Counted from the first letter of the stretch, positions 1-9,551 are shown. The stretch: 64,000 nucleotides of DNA from JAUIAI01 sp041396685 (GCA_041396685.1 JAWKYD010000007.1:248001-312000), one strand, 5' to 3'. Numbers and translations are program-made. The notes: a model not told the origin generated them from the letters alone.

Positions 1-170
1 AGCACGAGTTCGGGCGTGGTGCGGTTGACCGCGCCCGCCTTGTCGTCGGGGCCCCACTCGGTCGGTGCCCAGTTCTGCGTCAGGGGCTCGTCGTTGGTGT
101 CGGCGGCGTGGGCGCCGAAGTGCGCGGTGAGGGCAACGGCCATCGCCGCAGTCGTGGCTGCGATTCTCAT
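1..170 (-). CDS. Cyclase family protein, N-terminal part (cut by window edge)
   Basis: This is the first 56 codons of a gene that runs off the left edge. It begins with a Sec signal peptide (MRIAATTAAMAVALTAHFGAHA, cleavage likely after AHA), so the product is probably periplasmic. The mature start contains WGPDDKAGAVN, typical of the N-terminus of cyclase/kynurenine-formamidase-like metal hydrolases, where W-G-x-x-D-x-x-G-A leads into the fold. The ATG is preceded by GAGGAGA, a strong ribosome binding site. A second, complete secreted cyclase lies at 20032. The metal-binding motif lies outside the window, so substrate and activity cannot be judged. Confidence 0.75.
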   Translation of the reverse strand, partial: MRIAATTAAMAVALTAHFGAHAADTNDEPLTQNWAPTEWGPDDKAGAVNRTTPELV

Positions 171-391
171 GCTCAGTCTCCTCTTTTGTGCACCCGGCCC
201 TTGCCGGGCGAACGGCGAGCATAGCAACCGGGCGCGGCAAGCTCAAGGTAGCGGATCGTCCTGGCGACGAGGGTCGAGAGATGCCGCGAGCGATTTCATG
301 AATAATCCGGGCTGAACTTCCTGCTTGCCCGTCGGACTGAGGTGCGGCTGCCGTCGGGCGCAAGACAATGATCCGCCCGTCTGGAGACATC

Positions 392-1672
392 ATGCTCGCA
401 TCCGTTCGCGAATCCGCCGTTGCGCGCCTTGGCTCGAGCGTGTTCTATGGCTGGGTCGTGCTGGCGGTCACAGGCGTGGCCATCTTCGCATCCGGTCCCG
501 GTCAGTCGCACACGTTCAGCGTGTTCGTCGGCCCGATCGGCGCCGATCTCGGACTGAGCAAGTCGCAGATCTCGTCGGCCTATGGGGTCGCGACGCTGGT
601 CGCGGCCTTCCTGCTGCCGCGCATGGGCAAGCTCGTCGACCGTTTCGGTCAGCGGCGCATGCTTTGGCTGATCACGCTGTTGCTGGGCGTCGCCTGTCTC
701 GCCTTCGGCGCAGTCGGTGGGCTGATCACGCTGGCCGTCGGCTTCGGCGCGCTGCGCTTTCTCGGTCAGGGCTCGCTGATGCTGACCAGCGCGAATCTGG
801 TGGCGCAATGGTTCAGTCGCAAACGCGGCTTCGCGCTCAGCCTGATGGTGCTCGGCTTCGCGGTCTCGATGGCCGTGCATCCGCCGTTGGGCGAGTGGCT
901 GATTGCGCGCTATGGCTGGCGTTGGGCCTGGGTCGTTCTCGGCCTGATGACCTGGGTGCTGCTGCTGCCGCCCGTGTTGCTACTGGTCGTCAACCGTCCC
1001 GAGGATGTCGGTCTGCGTCCCGACGGCGACGCCGCGTTGGCCGAGGGTGAGGCCGCTCCCGCCATCGACGGACTGGATCTCAAGCAGGGCCTGCGCACGC
1101 CGGCCTTCTATCTGCTGACGGTGGGCTGGTTCGGCATCGCGATGTTGGTCACCACCTTGCACTTCTACCAGGTATCCATCCTCAACCACATCGGCGTCGG
1201 ACGCGAGATCGCGGCGCGCGTGTTTCCGGTCGCGGCGCTGAGCATGGTGCTGACCATGCCGTTCGTGGGGCGCATGTTCGATCGCTTCAAGACACGCTAT
1301 GTGTTCGCGGCCGGGCTGATCGTGCTGGCGATCGCGCTGCTTTCGATCACCTTCGTCCACGACCTGAGCACGGCGATCGCCTATGCGATCGTGTTCGGCG
1401 TGACCAACGCCTTCAGCATGACGATGTTCGGCTATCTGATGCCGCGCTACTTCGGCCGCAAACATCTCGGTTCGCTGCAGGGTGCCGGCCAGCTGGTGGC
1501 TGTGGTGGGGGCTTCGCTGGGTCCGTTGCCGGTCGGCCTCGCGTTCGATCATCTCGACGGACCCCTCATGACCCTGCGCCTGCTGGCGATCTACCCGGTG
1601 ATCTGCGCGATCCTGGCGGTGATTTTCCTGCGTACGCCGGCCGGCGTCAGTCACCCCGACTACCTCGAGTAG
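392..1672 (+). CDS. MFS transporter (monocarboxylate/OFA-like)
   Basis: A 426-aa inner-membrane permease with about 12 hydrophobic segments. The N-terminus FYGWVVLAVTGV and the cytoplasmic loop motif GKLVDRFGQRR between helices 2 and 3 are typical of the major facilitator superfamily. A second such motif, GRMFDRFKTRY, follows the central loop (around residues 220-240), which supports two six-helix halves. The resemblance is to oxalate:formate or monocarboxylate-type MFS members, but the substrate is unknown. I chose the ATG at 392 rather than 368 because GGAG lies 7 to 8 nt before it. The gene ends just before a perfect hairpin shared with the convergent DUF945 gene. Confidence 0.85.
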   Translation: MLASVRESAVARLGSSVFYGWVVLAVTGVAIFASGPGQSHTFSVFVGPIGADLGLSKSQISSAYGVATLVAAFLLPRMGKLVDRFGQRRMLWLITLLLGVACLAFGAVGGLITLAVGFGALRFLGQGSLMLTSANLVAQWFSRKRGFALSLMVLGFAVSMAVHPPLGEWLIARYGWRWAWVVLGLMTWVLLLPPVLLLVVNRPEDVGLRPDGDAALAEGEAAPAIDGLDLKQGLRTPAFYLLTVGWFGIAMLVTTLHFYQVSILNHIGVGREIAARVFPVAALSMVLTMPFVGRMFDRFKTRYVFAAGLIVLAIALLSITFVHDLSTAIAYAIVFGVTNAFSMTMFGYLMPRYFGRKHLGSLQGAGQLVAVVGASLGPLPVGLAFDHLDGPLMTLRLLAIYPVICAILAVIFLRTPAGVSHPDYLE

Positions 1673-1676
1673 ACGT

Positions 1677-1710
1677 GAAGCGGGGGGCCGTGACGACGGC
1701 CCCCCGCTTC
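1677..1710. terminator. Bidirectional terminator-like hairpin
   Basis: A perfect 15-bp inverted repeat (arms 1677-1691 and 1696-1710) with a 4-nt loop lies between the convergent MFS and DUF945 genes. No T-tract follows on either strand, so this is a GC-rich terminator candidate rather than a canonical intrinsic one. Confidence 0.7.
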
Positions 1711-1727
1711 AGGTCGGTTTCTGCGGA

Positions 1728-3098
1728 TCAGGAACCGCGTGCCTGGCGCAGCAGTTGAGAGGTCATCGAGGCCAGGGGCGCCTGACCGGCCAGCACCTGC
1801 TCGCGCCAACCGGACATGCCACTCTCGCCCATCGCCAGCATGCCCTGCACCTGCTGGTCGAAGTGCGCCGGCCCGGGCGTGCCGTTGATGCGCAGGCGAC
1901 CATCGGCCAGCGTCAGCTCGGTGCTGAGCTTGTCGGCCGAGGCTGTGATCAGGCCTTGGGCGGTCATCGGCTCGACCACCTCCTCAGGCACCATCGCCGC
2001 GCTGACATTGGCGGCCAGCTCGACACGGGTGCGCTCGAGCAGCGTCGGCGTGCCTTTGTCGGCCGGCGCCAGCGTGAACAGCATGCGGCCGTCGAAGCTG
2101 TCCTGGCCGCGCCTGCCGCGGATCTGATCGATGTTCAGGCGCATGCCACGCTCGACCAGATCGAACAGCGCGCCTTCCAACGACTTCAGGTGCTCGTCGG
2201 TCATCGCCTGCTGGCAGTCGGTGCGCGACAGCGCCTGCAGCCGTGTGAACGCGTTGGAGTCGATGCGCTCGACCGCCACCCGCATGCCGAGATCCTCGAA
2301 GGTCTGGTCGGCTACGCTCACGCGCGCGATGCTGGGCGTCGTGCTGATGTTGATCATGCCGTTTTCGAGGCTCTGCTCCTGATCGATGCGCAAATCGCGT
2401 AGCTGCATCTGCGAGCGGCCCCGGCGGTCGCTGACATCGACCGACTCCAGGCCGATGGTCTGCTTGCCGAAGCCCGCTACCGGGTCGGTGTAGTGTCCGG
2501 CCACGGTGAACTGCTTGAGCTCGAAGCGACCCTGCTTGCTGGTGCCGCCGATCGAGGGCAGCCGCCAGGCGATCGCGACCTCCGACGAAAGCTGCTGGAT
2601 CTCACCGCTCGAGGCGGCGATCTTCACGCTGTCGGTGCCGTCCGGTGCCTGGGCCGTGACCTCCGGGGTCGAGAAGGTGGCCTGCAGTCGGCCGGCGAAG
2701 TCGACATTGCCGTGCAGCTCGAGCAGGGGACGCGCGCCCACCGCTTCGCGGACCTTCTCGTCGGCCTCGTCGGTCAGCGCCAGCGTCAGCTTCAGACGAC
2801 TGAGCCCGTCGATGCCGGGCCGGTGGTCGAACGAGTAGTCGAGCAAGACCGGCACGTCGACCATCGGCGATTCCGGGTTCAGGCAGCTGGCGTCGAACTG
2901 CACGGCCATCGTGCCGTGCGTGCTCAGCAGGCTGGTTTCGCGTGACTTCTCGACCAGGCGGACCGCGCCGCTGGTGAGCTCTTTCGAGTGCAGCATCGAA
3001 TCCAATGCCGAGCGTGTCGAGTGCGCGCTGTAGTAGGTGGCGCCGGCGGCGACCGTGCACAAACCGGCGAGGCCCGTGACGAGGGCAGTGCGAAGCAT
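1728..3098 (-). CDS. DUF945 (YdgA-like) family protein
   Basis: A 456-aa protein with one N-terminal hydrophobic helix (LRTALVTGLAGLCTVAAGATYY), followed by a long region rich in beta-structure: the architecture of DUF945/YdgA proteins. These are inner-membrane-anchored, face the periplasm, and have no defined biochemical role. The early YYSAHSTRSALDSML and later repeated G-x-x-x-L-x-G stretches fit the family. The ATG at 3098 has GGAG 8 nt upstream; an ATG 15 codons earlier would add a charged leader with no RBS. It is probably a single-gene unit, ending at the shared hairpin. The family call comes from overall pattern and motif memory, not a search. Confidence 0.7.
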   Translation of the reverse strand: MLRTALVTGLAGLCTVAAGATYYSAHSTRSALDSMLHSKELTSGAVRLVEKSRETSLLSTHGTMAVQFDASCLNPESPMVDVPVLLDYSFDHRPGIDGLSRLKLTLALTDEADEKVREAVGARPLLELHGNVDFAGRLQATFSTPEVTAQAPDGTDSVKIAASSGEIQQLSSEVAIAWRLPSIGGTSKQGRFELKQFTVAGHYTDPVAGFGKQTIGLESVDVSDRRGRSQMQLRDLRIDQEQSLENGMINISTTPSIARVSVADQTFEDLGMRVAVERIDSNAFTRLQALSRTDCQQAMTDEHLKSLEGALFDLVERGMRLNIDQIRGRRGQDSFDGRMLFTLAPADKGTPTLLERTRVELAANVSAAMVPEEVVEPMTAQGLITASADKLSTELTLADGRLRINGTPGPAHFDQQVQGMLAMGESGMSGWREQVLAGQAPLASMTSQLLRQARGS

Positions 3099-3346
3099 GT
3101 TTTTCTCCAGATCGTTTCTTGCTCGGCGAGGCTGCGGGGTCACACATCAATCCCCGTGTGTGGCCCGCAATCAGAGCGAAAGATGGGCTGGATGCGGCTT
3201 ACTCGCCACATCCTGCCGACCGGTGGAGAGCCACGGGCGGCCGGCGGCGGGGCACCTGCCCCGATCGTGAAAACCATCACGCGTTCGTGAGGACTCCCGG
3301 CCTGCGCGGGCGTCGCACGGCGTGTTTCTGGTTCGCGCTAGGCGTG

Positions 3347-3375
3347 TGCGCGGCAGCGATCCCCTCTGCCGCGCA
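3347..3375 (-). terminator. Terminator-like hairpin after alpha/beta hydrolase
   Basis: Perfect 10-bp arms (3347-3356 and 3366-3375) with a 9-nt loop lie 5 nt beyond the stop codon of the minus-strand hydrolase. There is no T-tract. Confidence 0.5.
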
Positions 3376-3380
3376 TACGT

Positions 3381-4184
3381 CTAGCCGGGTCGGGTGCCCG
3401 CCGCCACCGCCGCGATCGCCTCGGAGACGAGGCGGGGCGCATCGAGCTGGGTGAAGTGACCGGTGTCGGCGATCGCCCGGATCTGCACGTCGGCCAGCCG
3501 CCGGGCGAGCATGTCCAGGTAGGGAGTGCGCTCATCGGCCTGCAGCGAGAAGCGCTTGCGCTCGGGGCTGACGCGGGTGCTCTGCAACACGCAGACCGGT
3601 TGGCGGATCTGCATCAGCGCCGACTCGAGGCGGCCGGCATCCCAGGTGGCCATGTTGCAGAAGATCTCGCGAAAGCGCTCCGACGGCATCTGCGCGGCAC
3701 GTTCGACGATCGCGCGCTTTTCCGCCGCATCGCTGGCTGCGGTGAACATGTCCTCGAACATCGTCCGACAGTAGCGGGCCTGCTGGTCGGGCTCGCCGAG
3801 CACCGCCAGCGCCTGCTCGCGGGCGAGCAGGGGATCGCCACGCCCCTGCATGCTGCCGTCGACGAATACCAGCCCGGCCACCCGCTCCGGTACCTGCATG
3901 GTCAGTGCGGTGATCACGCGCGTGCCCAGGCTGTGGCCGATCAGGACCGCGTCGCCGATCGCCAGCCCGTGCATGAGACCGGCGACGTCGCCGGCCATGG
4001 TATCGATGTCGTAAGGACCGTCGAGGTCTGCCGATCGGCCGTGACCGCGCAGATCGACGCACAGGCAGCGATGGCGATCGGCCAAGGCATCGACCTGATG
4101 ATGCCAATCGCTGCCGGCGCAGGTCATGCCGTGAACGAACACGAGCCAGGGCCCGCTCTCGCCGCTGATTTCATAGTGGATCAT
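3381..4184 (-). CDS. Alpha/beta hydrolase
   Basis: A 267-aa cytoplasmic hydrolase of the alpha/beta fold. Visible signatures are the oxyanion region FVHGMTC, the nucleophile elbow GHSLGT, and a C-terminal DTGHFTQLDAP carrying the likely catalytic His. It lacks a signal peptide. The ATG at 4184 follows AGGGGGC; an upstream in-frame ATG would add 32 residues of non-conserved sequence. The substrate cannot be deduced; esterase, lactonase or C-C hydrolase activities all occur in the family. It stands alone, followed by a hairpin. Confidence 0.8.
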   Translation of the reverse strand: MIHYEISGESGPWLVFVHGMTCAGSDWHHQVDALADRHRCLCVDLRGHGRSADLDGPYDIDTMAGDVAGLMHGLAIGDAVLIGHSLGTRVITALTMQVPERVAGLVFVDGSMQGRGDPLLAREQALAVLGEPDQQARYCRTMFEDMFTAASDAAEKRAIVERAAQMPSERFREIFCNMATWDAGRLESALMQIRQPVCVLQSTRVSPERKRFSLQADERTPYLDMLARRLADVQIRAIADTGHFTQLDAPRLVSEAIAAVAAGTRPG

Positions 4185-4469
4185 CGATGCCCCCTGGTTG
4201 CGCTGCAGGCCGGTCTGCGCGCGACCGCCGCATGCAGACCGATCGATGGTAGCCGATCGCGCGCAGCCGGCCGGTGCCATCGGGCCGGCACCGCAGCGGT
4301 GCGATCCGCGCTTCGGTCCGACATGAAGTGAAACGAATTCGGGCCGCCATTCGTTGTTCGAGGATCAGACCGCCGCCATCCGCGGCGATGCCGGCCGTTA
4401 GACTCGGCGTTGAGGCCGTCCGTGCGCATGCAGGTGCGGGTGTGTCACGTTGCGACCTATGATCCAGCC

Positions 4470-5204
4470 ATGAGAATCGGTTCGACTCACGCGTTGTTCA
4501 TCGACTTCGATGGCACCCTGATCGACCTGGCCCCCCGTCCGTCGGAGATTCAGGTGCCCGACGGCCTGGCCGATCTGCTCGTCAGGCTTCACCGGGCGCT
4601 CTCCGGGGCGCTGGCGGTGGTTACCGGCCGTCCCATCGCTCAGATCGATCAGTATCTCGCCCTGCCGGCCGGCGTGGCCGTGGCGGGCGTGCACGGTGCC
4701 CAGTTGCGCGTCGATGGCGAGTTGATGTCCATGCCCGCGCTCGACGATGCGTTGGCCGAGATCCGGCCGGCCGTCGATCGGCTTGCCGAGCGTCATCCGG
4801 CCCTGCTCATCGAGCCCAAGCCGGTCGCGCTCGCGGTCCATTTCCGCGCCGATCCGTCGCTGGGCGCGATGGTGTACGACGAACTCGAACGCCTGGTCGC
4901 CCCGCGCCCCGGTCTGAAGCTGATGCGTGGCCATGCGGTGTGCGAGGTAAAGCCCGTCTGGGCCAGCAAGGGTGCGGCGATCGAGCGCCTGCTGATGCTG
5001 CCGGCGTTCGCCGGCCGTACGCCGGTCATGATCGGTGACGACGTCACCGACGAGGACGGCTTTCGGGTGGTGCTGGCGGCCGGCGGCGAGGCGATCAAGG
5101 TCGGCGAGGGCAAGAGCCTCGCCACGCACCGCATGCACGACCCGGGCGCGGTCAGGCATTGGCTGGCGGATACGCTGGCCTGGCTGGAGTCCGCCGGGCA
5201 ATGA
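4470..5204 (+). CDS. otsB: Trehalose-6-phosphate phosphatase OtsB
   Basis: A 244-aa HAD-superfamily phosphatase that dephosphorylates trehalose 6-phosphate. Motif I is FIDFDGTLIDLAP, with the nucleophile and acid/base aspartates at about residues 12 and 14. VVTGRPIAQID carries motif II, and GDDVTDEDGF is motif IV with the Mg-binding aspartates. The length is normal. It is the first gene of a trehalose set with a GH15 hydrolase, otsA and glucokinase on the same strand. The chosen ATG has no strong RBS; an ATG 20 codons upstream is possible but adds nothing recognisable. Confidence 0.93.
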   Translation: MRIGSTHALFIDFDGTLIDLAPRPSEIQVPDGLADLLVRLHRALSGALAVVTGRPIAQIDQYLALPAGVAVAGVHGAQLRVDGELMSMPALDDALAEIRPAVDRLAERHPALLIEPKPVALAVHFRADPSLGAMVYDELERLVAPRPGLKLMRGHAVCEVKPVWASKGAAIERLLMLPAFAGRTPVMIGDDVTDEDGFRVVLAAGGEAIKVGEGKSLATHRMHDPGAVRHWLADTLAWLESAGQ

Positions 5205-5306
5205 GTTCCGTGCCAACGCTCGCGTTCGTTGCCGAGCTCCCAAACCGCGCGTGACCAACGCGCATTCCCTCGTTCTCATCGGGGCCCACAGGGCCGTTTT
5301 CCCATC

Positions 5307-7106
5307 ATGACCGCTTCGACCTCGCCCAATCTCGACATCGGCATCGTCGGCAATTGCACCTATGGCGCATTGATCGATCAACGTGCCCGGGTCGTCTGGT
5401 GCTGTCTGCCGCGCTTCGACAGCCCACCGGTGTTCATGTCCCTGCTGACCGATGCGACCGAGCCCACCGAGGGCACGTTCGCGATCGATATCGACGGCTA
5501 TGCGCGCAGCGAGCAGTCGTACATCGAGAACACCGGCATTCTGCAGACGCGCATGTACGACGATCAGGGCCACGGCCTGGAGGTGATCGACTTCGCACCG
5601 CGCTTCTTCGAGCGCAATCGTACGTTCCGGCCGCGCACCTTCGTTCGCATCGTGCGCCCGCTCAGCGGCGCTCCCAAGGTGCGTGTCGAGTTGACGCCGC
5701 GCTCGGAGTGGGGCGCCCAGGCACCGACCATCACGCACGGCAGCAATCACATCCGCTACGTGCTCGAGCATCACACGCTGCGCCTGACCACCGACGCGCC
5801 GGTCGACTACGTGATGAACAAGACCTGGTTCCGGCTCGATCGGCAGATGGTGTTCGTGCTCGGCCCCGACGAGACCCTGTCGACCAGCGTGGGTGCGCTG
5901 GCCAACGAGTTCCTGACCAAGACCGAACTCTACTGGCGAACCTGGACGCGCCGCCTCGCGCTGCCGCTCGAATACCAGGAGGCGGTGATCCGCGCGGCGA
6001 TCACGCTCAAGATGTGCGTGTACGAGGAAACCGGCGCGATCATCGCGGCAATGACCACCAGCATTCCCGAGGCACCGCACACGCAGCGCAACTGGGACTA
6101 TCGCTATTGCTGGCTGCGCGACGCGTTCTTCGTGATACGCGCGCTCAACCGGCTGGCCGAGGTGGGCACCATGGAGGACTACCTGCGTTGGCTGGATAAC
6201 GTGGTCGACAAGATGGACGACCATCGCCTGCAGCCCCTGTTCGGCATCGGCCTCGAGGAACATCTCGAGGAGCGCATCATCGATCATCTGCCGGGCTATC
6301 GTGGCATGGGTCCCGTGCGCACCGGCAATCAGGCCTACGAGCACTTTCAGCACGATGTCTACGGCAACGTGGTGCTGGGCGCCGCGCAGGCCTTCTTCGA
6401 CCGACGCCTGTTGCGCCGGCCGGGGGCTGAGAACTTCCGCCGCCTGGAACAGGTGGGCGAGCGGGCGCTCAAGCTCTACGACGCGCCCGACGCCGGCATG
6501 TGGGAACTGCGCACGCGGGCTCGCGTGCACACCTCCAGTTCGCTGATGTGCTGGGCCGCCTGCGACCGTCTGGGCAAGATTGCCCGCTTTCTGGGGATCG
6601 ACGACCGCGCTGCCTACTGGGAAGAGCATGCGACCCACATCCGCGACACCATCCTTCGCGAGGCCTGGTCGGAGGAGCGGCAGGCCTTCGTCGAGAGCTT
6701 CGGCGGCAATGCACTCGATGCCAGCGTGCTGCTGATGGCCGAGGTCGGCATCATCGACCCGAAGGACCCGCGATTCGTGTCCACGGTGCGGCAACTGGAG
6801 AGCGTGCTCGGCGATGGTCCGCATATGCGTCGCTACGAGGCCGCCGACGATTTCGGTGCACCCGAGACCTCGTTCACGGTGTGCGCGTTCTGGCGCATCG
6901 ATGCGCTGGCCCAGATCGGCGAGCGCGAGCGGGCGCGCGAGATCTTCGAATCCATGCTGGCCGCACGCAACCATCTCGGCTTGTTGTCCGAAGACGTGGA
7001 CACGCGCACCGGCGAACTCTGGGGCAATTTTCCGCAGACCTACTCGATGGTGGGTATCATCAATGGCGCTATGCGACTGAGCCGGAGCTGGGATTCCGTG
7101 GTATGA
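5307..7106 (+). CDS. Glycoside hydrolase family 15 protein (trehalase or glucoamylase-like)
   Basis: A 599-aa cytoplasmic GH15 enzyme. It has the N-terminal super-sandwich start GNCTYGALIDQ...WCCLPRFDSPPVF, the (alpha/alpha)6 signature NWDYRYCWLRDAFF, the active-site stretch GMGPVRTGNQAYEHFQHDVYG, and the C-terminal LLSEDVDTRTGELWGNFPQ, which carries the likely catalytic base Glu. Bacterial GH15 members include glucoamylases and trehalases. Its position between otsB and otsA favours trehalose or another alpha-glucoside as substrate, but this is inference from context. The stop overlaps the otsA start (ATGA), indicating translational coupling. Confidence 0.88.
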   Translation: MTASTSPNLDIGIVGNCTYGALIDQRARVVWCCLPRFDSPPVFMSLLTDATEPTEGTFAIDIDGYARSEQSYIENTGILQTRMYDDQGHGLEVIDFAPRFFERNRTFRPRTFVRIVRPLSGAPKVRVELTPRSEWGAQAPTITHGSNHIRYVLEHHTLRLTTDAPVDYVMNKTWFRLDRQMVFVLGPDETLSTSVGALANEFLTKTELYWRTWTRRLALPLEYQEAVIRAAITLKMCVYEETGAIIAAMTTSIPEAPHTQRNWDYRYCWLRDAFFVIRALNRLAEVGTMEDYLRWLDNVVDKMDDHRLQPLFGIGLEEHLEERIIDHLPGYRGMGPVRTGNQAYEHFQHDVYGNVVLGAAQAFFDRRLLRRPGAENFRRLEQVGERALKLYDAPDAGMWELRTRARVHTSSSLMCWAACDRLGKIARFLGIDDRAAYWEEHATHIRDTILREAWSEERQAFVESFGGNALDASVLLMAEVGIIDPKDPRFVSTVRQLESVLGDGPHMRRYEAADDFGAPETSFTVCAFWRIDALAQIGERERAREIFESMLAARNHLGLLSEDVDTRTGELWGNFPQTYSMVGIINGAMRLSRSWDSVV

Positions 7107-8497
7107 GCCGATTGCTCGTCATCTCGAACAGGGTTGGTAACCCGAAGGCCGGTGCGAGTGCCGGCGGCCTCGCGGTGGCCCTGGGCGAGGCCATGCGCGA
7201 GCGCGGCGGCGTCTGGTTCGGCTGGAGCGGCGAGATCATCGACGATGCCAACACGCCGGCCACCCACCGCGAAGAGCTCGGCAACATCGAGCTGGTCACC
7301 ACCGATCTCACCCGCGGCGAATACGAAAACTACTACCTGGGCTTCTCGAACCAGGTGTTGTGGCCGGTGTTCCACTACCGGGTCGATCTCGCGCAGTTCG
7401 AGAGCGCCAATCTCAAAGGCTATCAACGCGTCAACCGCCGCTTCGCCGAGCGCGTGCGCGAAATTCTTCGGCCCGACGACATCGTCTGGGTGCACGATTT
7501 CCATCTGATACCGCTCGCGTCCGAGTTGCGCGCGATGGGCGTGGCCAACCCGATCGGTTTCTTTCTGCACATCCCGTTTCCGCCTACCCAGGTGCTGCTC
7601 ACCGTGCCGCAGAACGCCTGGCTGGTGCGCTCGATGTTCTCCTACGACGTGGTGGGTTTTCAGACCGAGGTCGATCGCCTGCATTTCCGCCGTTACGTCA
7701 CCGAGGAAGCCAAGGGGCGCGATATCGGCGACAACATGCTGGTGGCCTACGGCCGCACCTTGCTCGCGCGCGCGTTTCCCATCGGCATGGACGCCGAGCC
7801 GTTTCGTGCGCTGGCCCAGTCCCGTCAGGCCGAGGAGCAGGTCGACCGGCAACGCTCGCGCAATCTCGGTCGCACCAATATCATCGGCGTCGACCGGCTC
7901 GACTACACCAAAGGCCTGCCGCAGCGGATGCGCGCCTTCGAGCGCTTGCTCGAAAGCTATCCCGAGAACCGCGGTCAGGTGGTGTTCACGCAGGTGGCGC
8001 CGCCCACGCGGGTCGACGTCGACGCCTACGCCGACATTCGCAGCGAGCTCGAGGGCTTGTCGGGCGCCATCAACGGCCGCTTCAGCGATTTCGACTGGAC
8101 CCCGATCCGCTACATCCACCGCGCGGTGGCCCGGCGAACCCTGGCCGCGCTGTACGCGACCAGCGGCGTCGGCCTGGTGACACCGCTGCGCGACGGCATG
8201 AATCTCGTTGCCAAGGAGTACGTGGTCGCGCAGGGCAACGACAATCCGGGCGTGCTCGTGCTGTCGCGCTTCGCGGGTGCGGCCGAAACCATGACCGAGG
8301 CCCTGATCGTCAATCCCTACGACCTCGACGAAGTCGCCGAAGCCATGCAACTGGCGCTGCGCATGCCGCTCGACGAACGCCAGGACCGGCACCGCAAGCT
8401 GATCGGCAAGGTCACCATGTTCGACAACCGGCACTGGACCCGCTCCTTCCTCGAAGCCCTGCGCGCCGCGGTCGGACAATCCGCGCCCACGGTCTGA
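7103..8497 (+). CDS. otsA: Trehalose-6-phosphate synthase OtsA
   Basis: A 464-aa GT20 glycosyltransferase that joins UDP-glucose and glucose 6-phosphate into trehalose 6-phosphate. The N-terminus MSRLLVISNRVGNPKAGASAGGLA is the glucose-6-phosphate-binding start of the family. WVHDFHLIPLASELR, GVDRLDYTKGLPQRM and the C-terminal PLRDGMNLVAKEYVVAQ form the conserved donor and acceptor sites. The length is normal. It overlaps the GH15 gene by 4 nt, and glk starts right after its stop, so the genes are very probably cotranscribed. Confidence 0.95.
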   Translation: MSRLLVISNRVGNPKAGASAGGLAVALGEAMRERGGVWFGWSGEIIDDANTPATHREELGNIELVTTDLTRGEYENYYLGFSNQVLWPVFHYRVDLAQFESANLKGYQRVNRRFAERVREILRPDDIVWVHDFHLIPLASELRAMGVANPIGFFLHIPFPPTQVLLTVPQNAWLVRSMFSYDVVGFQTEVDRLHFRRYVTEEAKGRDIGDNMLVAYGRTLLARAFPIGMDAEPFRALAQSRQAEEQVDRQRSRNLGRTNIIGVDRLDYTKGLPQRMRAFERLLESYPENRGQVVFTQVAPPTRVDVDAYADIRSELEGLSGAINGRFSDFDWTPIRYIHRAVARRTLAALYATSGVGLVTPLRDGMNLVAKEYVVAQGNDNPGVLVLSRFAGAAETMTEALIVNPYDLDEVAEAMQLALRMPLDERQDRHRKLIGKVTMFDNRHWTRSFLEALRAAVGQSAPTV

Positions 8498-8498
8498 C

Positions 8499-9422
8499 AT
8501 GCGACTGATTGCCGATATCGGTGGCACCAATGCGCGCTTTGCGCTGGTCGACCCGCGCGGCGAGATCGGCGCGCTGGTAAAGCTCGCGGTGGCCGATCAC
8601 GTGCGTTTCGACGATGCGCTCGACCAGGCTCTCGTGCGGCTCGAGGCGCCGCGCCTGACGTCGGCCGTGCTTGCGGTGGCCGGCCCCATCCGTCACGGCG
8701 CGGTGGCGCTGACCAATGCCGACTGGCATGTGTCCGAAGACGGCCTTGCGGCCCGTCTCGGTACCGGCGATGTGCGTCTGGTCAACGATTTCGAAGCGGT
8801 GGCGCTGGCGCTGCCGCATCTGTCGGGCGCCGACATCGAGCGGCTCGGGCCCGATGTCGAGACCCGCGATCCCCGTCTGCCGCGTCTCGCGGTCGGACCG
8901 GGCACGGGGCTGGGCGCGTCGCTTTGTGTGCCCCTTGGCGACGAACGCTATCGCAGTGTGGCGACCGAGGCCGGTCATGTCTCGCTGGCCTGCGACGACA
9001 GCGCCTTGCGTGGGCGCCTGCAGGCGATGATCGGCGATCGTCCGCTCGAGGCCGAGGATGTGCTCAGCGGGCAGGGCATCGCGCGTCTGCACGAGGCCTT
9101 GCACGGTGTGTCGGTCGAGCCCGCGGCGGTTACGGAGGCGGCGCTCCGGCACGATGCCGCGGCGTGCCGCACGCTCGAGGTCTTCATCGGGTTGCTGGCC
9201 CGCTTCGCGGCCGAAACGGCGCTCGCCTGCGGCGCTTTCGGCGGCGTCTACATCGGTGGTGGCCTGGTCGAGGGCGGGCGGGTCGTTCTCGACGGCGAGC
9301 GCATGCGCAGCGCATTCGTCGGCCACGGTCGCATGCGTGCCGTGCTCGAGCGGGTGCCCTTGTTCGCACTACGCCGCCTCGATACGGCCCTGCTCGGATT
9401 GGCGAAGGCCACTTTCGACTGA
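8499..9422 (+). CDS. glk: Glucokinase
   Basis: A 307-aa ROK-unrelated bacterial glucokinase (Glk family). It phosphorylates glucose with ATP to glucose 6-phosphate in the cytoplasm. The N-terminal phosphate-binding motif is LIADIGGTNARFAL. LVNDFEAVALALP carries the catalytic Asp, and GPGTGLGASL and TEAGHVSLA are further signatures. It starts 1 nt after the otsA stop. In this operon it would capture glucose released by the GH15 enzyme and regenerate the glucose 6-phosphate used by OtsA. Confidence 0.9.
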   Translation: MRLIADIGGTNARFALVDPRGEIGALVKLAVADHVRFDDALDQALVRLEAPRLTSAVLAVAGPIRHGAVALTNADWHVSEDGLAARLGTGDVRLVNDFEAVALALPHLSGADIERLGPDVETRDPRLPRLAVGPGTGLGASLCVPLGDERYRSVATEAGHVSLACDDSALRGRLQAMIGDRPLEAEDVLSGQGIARLHEALHGVSVEPAAVTEAALRHDAAACRTLEVFIGLLARFAAETALACGAFGGVYIGGGLVEGGRVVLDGERMRSAFVGHGRMRAVLERVPLFALRRLDTALLGLAKATFD

Positions 9423-9551
9423 GCGTCGGGCCCCGTGTCACCGGCGGGCCGACGCTGCCGGCGCGCCAGCCGCACGTTCGCCGGCATGAAAATTGCCCTC
9501 GCCCTGGTGTGCGTTCGCGCGTTGCAACGCCGTCACGAGGAGAGCGATCCG

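Noticed and set aside
4478..4500. T-loop-like GGTTCGACTC as part of a tRNA
   Set aside because: It lies inside the otsB start region and no cloverleaf can be drawn around it.
4398..6974. 858-aa frame on the minus strand across otsB and the GH15 gene
   Set aside because: It is antisense to two well-identified enzymes and is rich in His/Arg/Gln without any family motif; a by-product of high GC.
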